Assembly: GCA_035651595.1 (NCBI GenBank)
Contig: DASRFJ010000054.1
Span: forward strand, 1-26,106
DNA length: 26,106 nucleotides
Source: JAFARZ01 sp035651595
Lineage (GTDB): Bacteria > Actinomycetota > Actinomycetes > Streptosporangiales > Streptosporangiaceae
Direction of reading: 5' to 3'
In this document: positions 7,395 to 14,965 of the stretch, in pieces
How positions within the stretch are numbered: the stretch's first letter is position 1
How the letters are laid out: each line of letters opens with the position of its first letter
Made by a program: the position numbers and the translations under genes
The notes under the pieces: generated by a model
What the model was told of the DNA's origin: nothing
Databases searched by the model: none
Seen by the model: only the letters and a program-made list of their open reading frames with translations

Positions 7395-8870
7395 ATGGCA
7401 ACAACAACACTCCGATCACCCCACAAGACCGGGACCAGAGGCCATCTCGGCGTGGCGCTGCTGGTCATCGCGACCGCCCAGCTGATGGTCGTCCTGGACG
7501 CGACGATCGTCACCGTCGCGCTGCCGCACATCCAGACCGCGCTCGGGTTCTCCGGCAGCGGCCTGGAGTGGGTGGTCAACGCATACGTCCTGACGCTCGG
7601 CGGCCTGCTGCTGCTCGGCGGGCGTGCCGGAGACCTGTTCGGCCGCCGGCGGATGTTCATCCTCGGGCTGGTGCTGTTCTCGGTCGCGTCACTTGCTGGC
7701 GGGCTCGCCACGTCCGGCGCGTGGCTGCTGGCGGCGCGCGCGGTTCAGGGCGCCGGCGGCGCGATCGTCGCACCCACCGCGCTCTCCCTGGTCGCGACCA
7801 CGTTTCCCGAAGGCCCGGCGCGTAACCGGGCGATGGGCGTCTACGCCGCGATGAGCGTGGCCGGCAGCGTGATCGGGCTGGTCGCCGGCGGGCTGCTCGT
7901 CAGCTACGTCTCGTGGCGCTGGGTGCTGTTCGTCAACGTGCCGTTCGGCGTCGTCGCCGCGCTGGCCGCGTGGGCGGTGCTGCCGGGGGCCGCCCCCCAG
8001 CCCGGCCGGTTCGACGTCCTCGGCGCTGTCACCGGCACCGGGGGAGTGGCCGCGCTCGTCTACGGCCTGTCCACCGCCGCGCCCAGCCGGGGCGGGGCGT
8101 CCCACTGGGGCGACGCCAACGTGGTGGCCGCGCTGGCCGGCGGGGCGGTCCTGCTCGCCCTGTTCGGGGTCATCTCGGCGCGCAGCCCGCACGCGCTGCT
8201 GCCCGCGCGGCTGCTGCGCGACCGGGACCGGATCGGCGCCAACCTCATCATGCTCGGGGTGGGCGCGGCCCTCGGCGGCGTGTTCTTCTTCATCAGCCTG
8301 TTCGTGCAGGAGGTGTGGGGCTATTCCCCGCTCCGGACCGGAATGTCGTTCCTGCCGCTGACCGCCGTGATGCTGGTGGCCACCGGCGCCGCCACCAGGC
8401 TCATCCCGCGGCTCGGCGCCCGCCCGCTGCTCGCGGCCGGCTCAATTCTCACCGCCGGCGGCCTGTACTGGCTGTCCCTGGTGACCGAGCACAGCACGTA
8501 CGCGGCCGGGCTGCTCGGACCCATGCTGATCGTCGCCGCCGGGCTCGGCCTGTTGTTCCTGCCGCTGTCACTGCTCTCGCTGGCCGGCGTCGCCGAGGGG
8601 GACTCCGGGGCGGCCTCCAGCCTGCTCAACGCCGGCCGGCAGGTCGGCGCGTCCGTCGGGCTCGCGGTGCTGGGCACCGTGGCCTGGACGGTGGTCGCGA
8701 ACAGGGGCCGCGACCACGTCGGGCCCGTCCGGACCGCCTACCCGGCGGTTGCCCGGGCCGCCTACCAGCACGCCCTCGTGGCCGGCTTCGACCGGGCCTT
8801 CCTGGTGGCCGCCGGCATCGCGGTGCTCATGCTCGCGGTCGCGCTCACCACGATCCGCCCCCGCCGCTGA
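7395..8870 (+). CDS. MFS transporter, DHA2 family (14-TM drug:H+ antiporter)
   Basis: A 491-residue inner-membrane transporter. The first helix carries LMVVLDATIVTVALPHIQTAL, and the loop between helices 2 and 3 holds GRAGDLFGRRRMFI (motif A). Helix 5 reads GSVIGLVAGGLLVSYVSWRWVLFVNVPFG (motif C region). About fourteen hydrophobic segments follow, ending in VAAGIAVLMLAVALTTIRPRR. These are features of EmrB/QacA-type multidrug exporters. I chose the ATG at 7395 because the longer open frame upstream covers the antisense kinase gene and the palindrome. No clear ribosome site is present. It is divergent from the two-component/quinone reductase operon, which probably regulates it. The substrate is unknown. 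Confidence 0.93.
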   Translation: MATTTLRSPHKTGTRGHLGVALLVIATAQLMVVLDATIVTVALPHIQTALGFSGSGLEWVVNAYVLTLGGLLLLGGRAGDLFGRRRMFILGLVLFSVASLAGGLATSGAWLLAARAVQGAGGAIVAPTALSLVATTFPEGPARNRAMGVYAAMSVAGSVIGLVAGGLLVSYVSWRWVLFVNVPFGVVAALAAWAVLPGAAPQPGRFDVLGAVTGTGGVAALVYGLSTAAPSRGGASHWGDANVVAALAGGAVLLALFGVISARSPHALLPARLLRDRDRIGANLIMLGVGAALGGVFFFISLFVQEVWGYSPLRTGMSFLPLTAVMLVATGAATRLIPRLGARPLLAAGSILTAGGLYWLSLVTEHSTYAAGLLGPMLIVAAGLGLLFLPLSLLSLAGVAEGDSGAASSLLNAGRQVGASVGLAVLGTVAWTVVANRGRDHVGPVRTAYPAVARAAYQHALVAGFDRAFLVAAGIAVLMLAVALTTIRPRR

Positions 8871-8920
8871 CAACGTGGATCGTTGTGTCCGGCTACCCGC
8901 ACCCAACGATCCACGTTGTC
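8869..8920. terminator. 17-bp perfect hairpin overlapping the MFS stop codon
   Basis: Arms 8869-8885 and 8904-8920 are exact reverse complements (core CAACGTGGATCGTTG) around an 18-base loop. The left arm begins in the TGA stop of the MFS gene. There is no T-run, as is usual for actinobacterial terminators. The outer bases CAACGTGGA are the same as the ends of the 84-bp elements nearby, so it may be a short member of the same family. Confidence 0.65.
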
Positions 8921-8978
8921 GAGCTCCGCAGCGATTGTGTGTGGCTGCCGCGATGGGAGTGCATCAGCAGGGCCGCAG

Positions 8979-9062
8979 CAACGTGGACGATTACCCCTTC
9001 GTGGTGGATCGGCCCCCGTACCCGAGGGCCCGTTTACCACAAAGGGGAAACTCACCACGTTG
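8979..9062. repeat. 84-bp imperfect palindromic element, copy 1
   Basis: It begins with CAACGTGG and ends with CCACGTTG. The 27-base arms (8979-9005 and 9036-9062) pair at about 21 positions: outer 8 bp, then CCCCTT/AAGGGG, then GTGGT/ACCAC. A smaller GGCCC/GGGCC stem (9011-9015/9026-9030) sits at the tip. A second 84-base copy at 16648-16731 matches it without gaps at about 62 of 84 positions when reversed. Both lie between convergent genes. Confidence 0.75.
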
Positions 9063-9143
9063 TCGACGCTCATCGGGCGACGCAGACGGTCGAACGGCAG
9101 GTCAGAACAGGACAAACAGGGCATCGTCCCGCGCGAGTGCCGG

Positions 9144-9845
9144 TTAGCCCAGAAACTCGGCCTCAGCGAGCAGTGCGTGCTCGGCCTCCTGGGCCGCGCG
9201 CGGCTGGCCGGCCCGGCCGCGGTACCGGTCCGGCGCGGTGACGCCGTGCTGGTACGCGTCGATCGCGGCGGCGGCCAGCGGCACGTCGACAGGTCCGTAG
9301 TACAGCCCGTGCGGCAGCAGCACCAGGTTCGCCGCGTAGCGGTGGCCGCCGACGTGCGTAGTTTCCCACACCTGCCCCGGGTACCGCTCGGCAAGCGCCT
9401 GCGCGAGCGGCACGCCGAAGCGCGCGCAGCAGGCGTTCCGCTTCGCGTGCACGCACACCAGGAACACCGGCTCCGCGGCCGGCGAACCGAACGAAACAGC
9501 CCGCCCCGCCGACAGCGCGGCAACATCCAGCTCCACCGACGACCCGACGACGCCCCGCCGCAGCCAGGGCTCGTCGCCGGCGGTCCAGCCCGTCAGCACC
9601 GTGCGCTCCTCGCCGAGCGCGGCGCGCCGGCCCGGCCTGCGGATCAGCTGCACCCGGACGCCGCGCGCCGCGGCCTCCGTGACCAGGTCCCGCAGCGGCG
9701 GCGGCAGTTCCGCGTCGACCGCCTCCGGCGGCCACGGACCCGGATGCTCGATCAGCAGCCAGGCGCGCGACGCCTCCGGTGCCGAAGCCGCGGCCGGCTC
9801 CGTCCCGTCGTGGCACGCGGCACCATGCTCGCATTCGAACGGCAA
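9144..9845 (-). CDS. Sucrase/ferredoxin-like family protein
   Basis: A 233-aa protein of the Suc_Fer-like (PF06999) family, which has a thioredoxin-like ferredoxin fold. Diagnostic segments are WLLIEHPGPW (29-38), the cysteine motif CVHAKRNACCARFG (Cys131, Cys139, Cys140) and HVGGHRYAANLVLLPHGLYYG from residue 164. The start is a TTG at 9845: an in-frame stop lies two codons upstream, and the residues after the TTG already match the family opening. Members may bind an iron-sulphur centre, but the role is unclear. It lies 28 bp downstream of the siderophore-gene remnant, in the same direction and behind the same iron box, so a part in iron release or reduction is possible (inference). Confidence 0.85.
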   Translation of the reverse strand: MPFECEHGAACHDGTEPAAASAPEASRAWLLIEHPGPWPPEAVDAELPPPLRDLVTEAAARGVRVQLIRRPGRRAALGEERTVLTGWTAGDEPWLRRGVVGSSVELDVAALSAGRAVSFGSPAAEPVFLVCVHAKRNACCARFGVPLAQALAERYPGQVWETTHVGGHRYAANLVLLPHGLYYGPVDVPLAAAAIDAYQHGVTAPDRYRGRAGQPRAAQEAEHALLAEAEFLG

Positions 9846-9873
9846 AGCTCATCAACCCCGATCAGTTACGTCG

Positions 9874-11163
9874 TTAACAGGATAGATAGTGAAATGCGGG
9901 GGGTGGGTGCATGAGAAAGCCGTGGTGCGAGATGTTCCACGCATAAGCGCCGGCCAAGCCGAACGCAAGCAGATCCCCGGCCCGGAGCCGTCGCACCCCG
10001 ACGCGCCTGGCCAGGATATCCTTCGGCGTGCACAGCTGACCGCAGACAGTTACCGGGCTGGCCTCGATGTCCGCACCAGAATCAGCCGACGAGATGACCG
10101 CGAACGGCTGGTTGTGCCCCTTGGCGGCCGGCGTCCGCAGGTGATGGGTGCCGCCGGCCACCACCGCGAACGCCTCGCCGTGGCTCAGCTTCACGTCCAG
10201 GACCCTGGTCAGGTACCAGCCGCAGTACGCGGTCACCGCGCGCCCCGGCTCGATCCGCAGCGTCTCACCCGGCCTGGCCAACCCGGCGAGCCCGCGCCCG
10301 AACCCGGCCCAGTCGAAGACGGCCTCGGGCCGCTGGTAGTCCACCGCCATCCCGCCGCCAAGGTTCACTTCCGGGTTGGCCACGCCGTGCCGCGCGCACC
10401 AGGCTCGCGCGACATCGAGCACCCGGCGCGCGCTGGCCAGCCGCGCGTCCCCGCGACCGTCCGCGATCGCGGCGGCAACCTCGGCGAGGTGGTTGACCAG
10501 CAGGCAGTACGCGACCCGGTCCCAGCCGCGCGCCTCGTCGTAGCGCAGGCCGCGCGCCACACCGGCCGGCAGCCCGGCGAGCAGCGGCTCGTGCCGGGGC
10601 GTGACCAGCTTGACGCCCTCCAGGTCGCGGAACACCACGGCGGCCGGCCAGTCATCCTCATCGACGGCGATCAGCACGTTCTGCAGGTGCGGTTCGAGTA
10701 CCACGCCGTGCCGGAAGAACGCCGCGAGTACCGGCGGCGCGACCAGCCGGACGTACGCCGACCACCAGACGAGCAGCCAGTCATCGTCCCGCGCCGCGAA
10801 CATCGGCTCGCCAGGCTCGGTCAGCGACGCGGCGAGCAGCGGCGTCAGGTCCGGCGGCAGGAAGCCACCGCGAACCGTGCGCGCGGTGGCGGCGTTCACC
10901 TCGATCAGGCCCGCGGCGGTGAACTCGGTATGGCACGCGCCGAACGACACGCCGAGCGCGGCCAGCGCGCCCAGCACGTGCGAGGTCGCGGCGTCATCGG
11001 GAGGATCCCAGGTCAGGCCTCGCTCGACGAAGAACGGCGGCGGGGACAGCTCGGTGCGGAAGCCGCCGAGCACCCACGTCACCGAGCCGTCGCCGATGGT
11101 CTCCAGTGTGCGCAGCGTGCCCGGCAGGTACTGTTCGGCGATCAGCCGCGCGCGTCCGGCCCC
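9874..11163 (-). pseudogene. Chimeric remnant: ATP-grasp end + IucA/IucC C-terminal part + PLP decarboxylase C-terminal half
   Basis: One open frame carries three family fragments in order. First is the end of an ATP-grasp enzyme (LIAEQYLPGTLRTLETIGDG to ACHTEF...LIEVN, about 11160-10890). Second is the FhuF-like C-terminal part of an IucA/IucC siderophore synthetase (HGVVLEPHLQN, VVFRDLEGVKL, about 10880-10450), lacking its N-terminal catalytic half. Third is the C-terminal half of a type III PLP decarboxylase resembling SbnH (VNLGGG, IEPGRAVTAYCGWY, CGQLCTPKD, GAYAWNISHHGF), lacking the PLP lysine domain. Full-length families are about 600 and 400 aa. The joins are in frame and no stop occurs. 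Best read as internal deletions of a three-gene NIS-siderophore operon; a real fusion protein or an assembly collapse are alternatives. Confidence 0.75.
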
Positions 11164-11669
11164 CGGCGGGCGCGGATTCGCGCGAGATGGTCGGCCAGCT
11201 CGTCCGGCCCGGTCACCAGGACCACGTCCTCGCTGGCCACACCGTCGGCCGGCTTCACCACCACCGGGTACGGCAGGTCGCCGGGGTCGGTCGACCCGAG
11301 GTCGAACCACGACACCCGTTCGGTCCCGGTTTCGGCGAGACGGCGGCGCATCAGCGGCTTGTCCTTCGCCCGCAGGCTCGACCGCCAGTCCTTGCCGGGC
11401 AGGCCGAGGTACGCCGCCGCGAGCGCCACCTGTGCCTGGAGGTGGTCCGAGTTGGTGAACACCGCGGCCGGCCGGTATCGCGCAAGGCACGAGATCAGCG
11501 CGCGGAAGTCCCGCACGTCACAGTCGGCGACCGCCGGGACGTCCGGATATGCCCGCGGACGATCGGTCACCACCACGGTGTCCAGCCCGAGCCGGGACGC
11601 CGCGGGCAGGAACCCGCGCGCCACCGCGTCGGTCGGCTTGGCCGTCACCAGGCACAGTCGTTCCGCCAC
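11142..11669 (-). pseudogene. ATP-grasp protein, N-terminal part, frameshifted
   Basis: It starts at GTG 11669 (GAGAGGGGG upstream) and gives 175 residues: a pre-ATP-grasp domain (RLCLVTAKPTDAVARGFLPA, VFTNSDHLQAQVALAAAYLG) and the start of the ATP-grasp fold (KDKPLMRRRLAETG, YPVVVKPADGVASEDVVLV). It stops at 11142. The rest of the ATP-grasp domain continues at once in the next frame (RARLIAEQYLPG from about 11160). One extra base in the G5 run near 11157-11161 would join the two, so this is a one-base deletion in the genome or a sequencing error. In siderophore clusters ATP-grasp ligases join amino-acid or carboxylate units. It is the first gene behind the iron box. Confidence 0.78.
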
Positions 11670-11688
11670 CCCGGATATCCCCCTCTCA

Positions 11689-11709
11689 GTTAGGTAAGGC
11701 TTACCTAAC
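11689..11709. promoter_or_regulatory. Iron box (DtxR/IdeR/DmdR-type operator)
   Basis: A perfect 10-1-10 palindrome, GTTAGGTAAG-G-CTTACCTAAC, matches the known actinobacterial iron-box pattern TTAGGTnAGnCTnACCTAA. It lies 20 bp upstream of the ATP-grasp GTG start, where a bound iron-dependent repressor would block transcription. Recognition of the box rests on established consensus; repression of this operon under iron-replete conditions is inferred. Confidence 0.9.
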
Positions 11710-11760
11710 CGAGACAGGACTGTAGCGGGCGCCGCCGGCGGGCGCGGGGACCCCGGATGA

Positions 11761-13572
11761 CTACGGCGTGTTGCGCCAGGACACCCAGCCGCCCGACTCG
11801 GAGGCCTGGTCGACGTGCCAGCCGTCCGGCCGGTCTGGCCAGCTCTGCGCCGCCGAGTCGCCGGCCCACGGCACCTCCACGACGGTGGACCCCGGCAGCG
11901 GCGTCTGGTGCGACGGGCTGAAGTATCCCAGCTGCATCCACCAGATCTGGTACGCCTGCGGCACGGCTATCGTCCAGCTCAGCTGGCGGCTGACCGAAAC
12001 CTGGTCCGAAGGTGTCAGGCCGGTCATCAGCGCCGGGCGCTCCTGCGCCGCGCTCGCCCGGGACACGGTGATCGTCATCTGCGTCGTCGCCACCGTGCTG
12101 ATCGCCGCCAGCCCGGCGAGCATCGTGATCCGGCGCCGGACCCGCGGACCCGGCAGCACAACCGCCACCAGCACCCACAGCCCGAGTATCGCCAGCGCGA
12201 CGATTGTGGCCAGCGCGACGTTGGCCCGCAGCCAGTTCTGGGTGAGGATAGCGGGCTCGGCGAAGTTGAACGCGGCGCTGAACCCGTTGGTGGGCACCTC
12301 CGTGCCCGCGTAGGCGTCCACCGCGACACCGGAGATCACCAGCACCGGCACGACCAGCGCCGCGCAGGCGAGAACTCGCCGCCGGTCGACCCGCATCAGC
12401 ACCGCGGCGCCGACCACGAAGAACGCCGTGATCATCCCGTCCAGATATCGCCCGGAGGCCCAGGCCTGCGGCTGATTCGCGGGAAGCGCGGCGGGCGCGG
12501 TGACCGCGATGCCGATCGTCACGGCGACCATCAGGGCCGCGATCAGCCGGGTGCCAGGCGGCACGAAGCGCGCGGGGATACCGTCGAACCGCAGCATCAC
12601 CGCGATGCCCGCGATCAGGCCGATCGCGGCGACGCCCCAGCCGTCCAGCACCAGCCGCCACATCTGCCCGGCCGCCATCTCCAGCACGGAGACGGTGCCG
12701 TGCACGCTGGTCAGCCGCTGTTTGGCCTGACCGGACAGGCTGCGCGCACCGCGCGGGTACAGGGCCTTCGTGAGGTGCAGGTTGAGCGCCCAGCTGGCCA
12801 GCAGGATCACGCCGAGCCCGGCCCCCGCGGCGACCACGCTGTCCCGCGGCACCAGCCGCCGGACGAACACGATCGCGCAGAATCCCAGATAGGCGGCGAC
12901 GATCACCAGGCCGCGGGAGTGCACCGCGTCGGTGTATCCGGCCAGCGCCGCGGACCCGGCGGCGCTCAGGTACACGCCGGGCGGCGCGCTGCCGCCGCGC
13001 CACCTGCCGCCCTGGCCGCGCCAGGTTATGCCGTGCCGCATCCAGCTGTGCACGGCGAGCAGCCAGGCCAGCGTCAGCACCGGGAAGACCGCGTCGGTGA
13101 GCGCGTACTGGCTGTAGAAGAAACCGGCCGGCAGCAGCGCGGTCACCATCGCGGTGCCGTAGGCCGCCGGGCGGGTCAGTCCCAGCCGCCGCGCGGCCAC
13201 ATACGCAAGGGGCATCAGCAGCGCGCTGATCAGCGCGTTGACCACCATCACCGCGTGATACGCCGTCTGCGGGTTGCGGGTGAACCAGAACACCGGGGTG
13301 ATCAGCAGCGGATAGCCGGCCGGGTACATCGTGCCGCCGGATAGGTTGGTGGCCGGCCCGCCGGCCAGCACCCGCGCGGTGATCAGGTACGCGGTCTCGT
13401 CCGGGTTCGCGAGCGGCAGCGACTGCCCGGCGCTCAGCCAGGCGCGCAGCGCCGCCTGGCACAGCCAGCCCGCGACGAGTAGCAGGCCCCAGCGGCGAGC
13501 GGTGCGGCCCGCCGTAGCCGCGGCCGGCGCGGACGGGACAGCCTCGCTCGCCTGGACGGGTGGCGCGGACAT
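11761..13572 (-). CDS. GT-C type membrane glycosyltransferase-like protein
   Basis: A 603-residue polytopic membrane protein. After a Pro/Ala-rich cytoplasmic N terminus and a first helix (WGLLLVAGWLCQAAL), an outer loop carries NPDETAYLITARVLAGG; the acidic pair is typical of GT-39/GT-83-like polyprenyl-phosphate sugar transferases. AGYPLLITPVFWF and about ten more helices follow, then a C-terminal soluble domain of about 110 residues. Such enzymes move sugars from a lipid carrier at the outer face of the membrane; donor and acceptor are unknown. I chose the ATG at 13572 because GGGAGG precedes it at good distance; an upstream in-frame start at 13608 lacks this. It stands alone between the iron locus and the divergent DAHP synthase. 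Confidence 0.7.
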   Translation of the reverse strand: MSAPPVQASEAVPSAPAAATAGRTARRWGLLLVAGWLCQAALRAWLSAGQSLPLANPDETAYLITARVLAGGPATNLSGGTMYPAGYPLLITPVFWFTRNPQTAYHAVMVVNALISALLMPLAYVAARRLGLTRPAAYGTAMVTALLPAGFFYSQYALTDAVFPVLTLAWLLAVHSWMRHGITWRGQGGRWRGGSAPPGVYLSAAGSAALAGYTDAVHSRGLVIVAAYLGFCAIVFVRRLVPRDSVVAAGAGLGVILLASWALNLHLTKALYPRGARSLSGQAKQRLTSVHGTVSVLEMAAGQMWRLVLDGWGVAAIGLIAGIAVMLRFDGIPARFVPPGTRLIAALMVAVTIGIAVTAPAALPANQPQAWASGRYLDGMITAFFVVGAAVLMRVDRRRVLACAALVVPVLVISGVAVDAYAGTEVPTNGFSAAFNFAEPAILTQNWLRANVALATIVALAILGLWVLVAVVLPGPRVRRRITMLAGLAAISTVATTQMTITVSRASAAQERPALMTGLTPSDQVSVSRQLSWTIAVPQAYQIWWMQLGYFSPSHQTPLPGSTVVEVPWAGDSAAQSWPDRPDGWHVDQASESGGWVSWRNTP

Positions 13573-13798
13573 GGGGCTGCCCCTCCCAGGGTGCTCGGGT
13601 CGTTTCAATCGCGACGCGGTCGCGGCTCGGCGTCGCGTGGACGCGGAACAGCGTCCCGAGCAATCCTGGGAACTTTATGGGTAAACACTGGGTTGGCCCG
13701 GTGAATCTCCCAGTTGCCCGCAAAACAGCTCGTCTGGGGCACCGGGCAACCCCCCGAGGTGACTACGCACCGCGCCGGAAATCCGGGCGGACCGGGGG

Positions 13799-13804
13799 TA
13801 TAAC
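13799..13804 (+). promoter_or_regulatory. Candidate -10 box TATAAC of the DAHP synthase gene
   Basis: TATAAC ends 11 bases before the ATG at 13816, so transcription would start at or within a few bases of the start codon. No Shine-Dalgarno sequence is present. A near-leaderless transcript, common in actinobacteria, is the simplest reading. No convincing -35 box was found. Confidence 0.45.
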
Positions 13805-13815
13805 ATCGGGCCTTG

Positions 13816-14865
13816 ATGCCCCTAACCAGAGACACCAGGATCACCGGCTATGAGCCGCTGCTGCCGCCCGCGGCGTTGCTGGACGAACTCCCGCTCGGCG
13901 AGAAGGCCGCGGCAACCGTGGAGCGCACCCGGTCCGAGATCCGCGCGGTGCTCGACGGCGACGACGACCGGCTGCTGGTGATCGCGGGCCCGTGCTCGGT
14001 GCACGACCCGGTCGCCGCGCTGGACTACGCCGGCGGACTGGCCGCACTGCGCGACGAGCTCGCGGACAGCCTGCTGGTCGTGATGCGGGTCTACTTCGAG
14101 AAGCCGCGCACGGTGACCGGCTGGAAGGGCCTGATCAACGACCCGGGCATGGACGGCCGCCACGACGTGCACCGCGGCCTGCGCGCGGCCCGGCGGCTGC
14201 TGCTTGACATCGTCGCCCAGGACCTGCCGGTCGGCTGCGAGTGGCTGGACCCGATCACCCCGCAGTACATCGCGGACACCGTGACGTGGGGCGCGATCGG
14301 CGCGCGGACCACGGAGAGCCAGGTGCACCGCCAGCTCGCGTCCGGCCTGTCTATGCCGGTCGGCTTCAAGAACGGCACCGACGGCGACGTTCAGGTCGCG
14401 GTCGACGCCTGCCGGGCCGCTGCCTCGGGCCACACGTTCTTCGGGGTCACCCCGTTCGGCGCGGCGGCCGTGGTGACGACCGCGGGCAACCCCGACACGC
14501 ACGTGATCCTGCGCGGCGGCCGCTCCGGCCCCAACTACTCGGCCGCGGACGTCACCAGGGCACTCGACCTGATCGAGCACGCGGGCCTGCCGCGGCGGCT
14601 GATGGTCGACGCGAGCCACGGCAACAGCGGCAAGGACCACCGGCGTCAGCCCGTGGTCGCCACCGCACTCGGCGAGCAGATCGCCGCCGGCGAGCGCGGC
14701 GTCATCGGCGTGATGCTGGAGAGCTTCCTCGTCGAGGGCCGCCAGGAGCCCGGCGCGCCCGCCACGCTGGTCTACGGGCAGAGCGTCACCGACGCGTGCA
14801 TGAACATTGACACGACGGCAGCTGTGCTGCGTTCGCTGACCGCCGCCGTCCGCGAGCGCCGTTAG
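13816..14865 (+). CDS. 3-deoxy-7-phosphoheptulonate (DAHP) synthase, type I
   Basis: A 349-aa enzyme of the AroF/G/H class. It condenses phosphoenolpyruvate and erythrose 4-phosphate, the first step of the shikimate pathway. Family segments are complete: LLVIAGPCSVHDP with the metal-ligand Cys, YFEKPRTVTGWKGLINDP, GARTTESQVHRQLASGLS, FKNGTDG, ILRGGRSGPNY, VDASHGNSGKDH with the His ligand and MLESFLVEG with the Glu ligand. Length is normal. The ATG at 13816 is preferred over the adjacent upstream TTG. Most actinobacteria rely on a type II enzyme, so this may be a second isoenzyme, perhaps with different feedback control (inference). No other aromatic biosynthesis gene adjoins it; a TrpB2 gene lies 2 kb away. 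Confidence 0.95.
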   Translation: MPLTRDTRITGYEPLLPPAALLDELPLGEKAAATVERTRSEIRAVLDGDDDRLLVIAGPCSVHDPVAALDYAGGLAALRDELADSLLVVMRVYFEKPRTVTGWKGLINDPGMDGRHDVHRGLRAARRLLLDIVAQDLPVGCEWLDPITPQYIADTVTWGAIGARTTESQVHRQLASGLSMPVGFKNGTDGDVQVAVDACRAAASGHTFFGVTPFGAAAVVTTAGNPDTHVILRGGRSGPNYSAADVTRALDLIEHAGLPRRLMVDASHGNSGKDHRRQPVVATALGEQIAAGERGVIGVMLESFLVEGRQEPGAPATLVYGQSVTDACMNIDTTAAVLRSLTAAVRERR

Positions 14866-14965
14866 CGTTAATCGGTTGACGAGCTGACCAGGGCACAGTC
14901 CCCTAGGCGCAAATTTGTCCGCGGATACCGGATATTTTCCATAAGCGGTTTACTACCGTAGCCGC

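Noticed and set aside
8921..9143. Possible small genes between the MFS and sucrase/ferredoxin-like genes
   Set aside because: Frames here run through the hairpin and the 84-bp element and show no ribosome site or family resemblance.
13713..13750. GTTGCCCG/CGGGCAAC inverted repeat upstream of the DAHP synthase, considered as an attenuator
   Set aside because: It lies upstream of the likely promoter, has a 22-base loop, and no leader peptide with aromatic codons was found.
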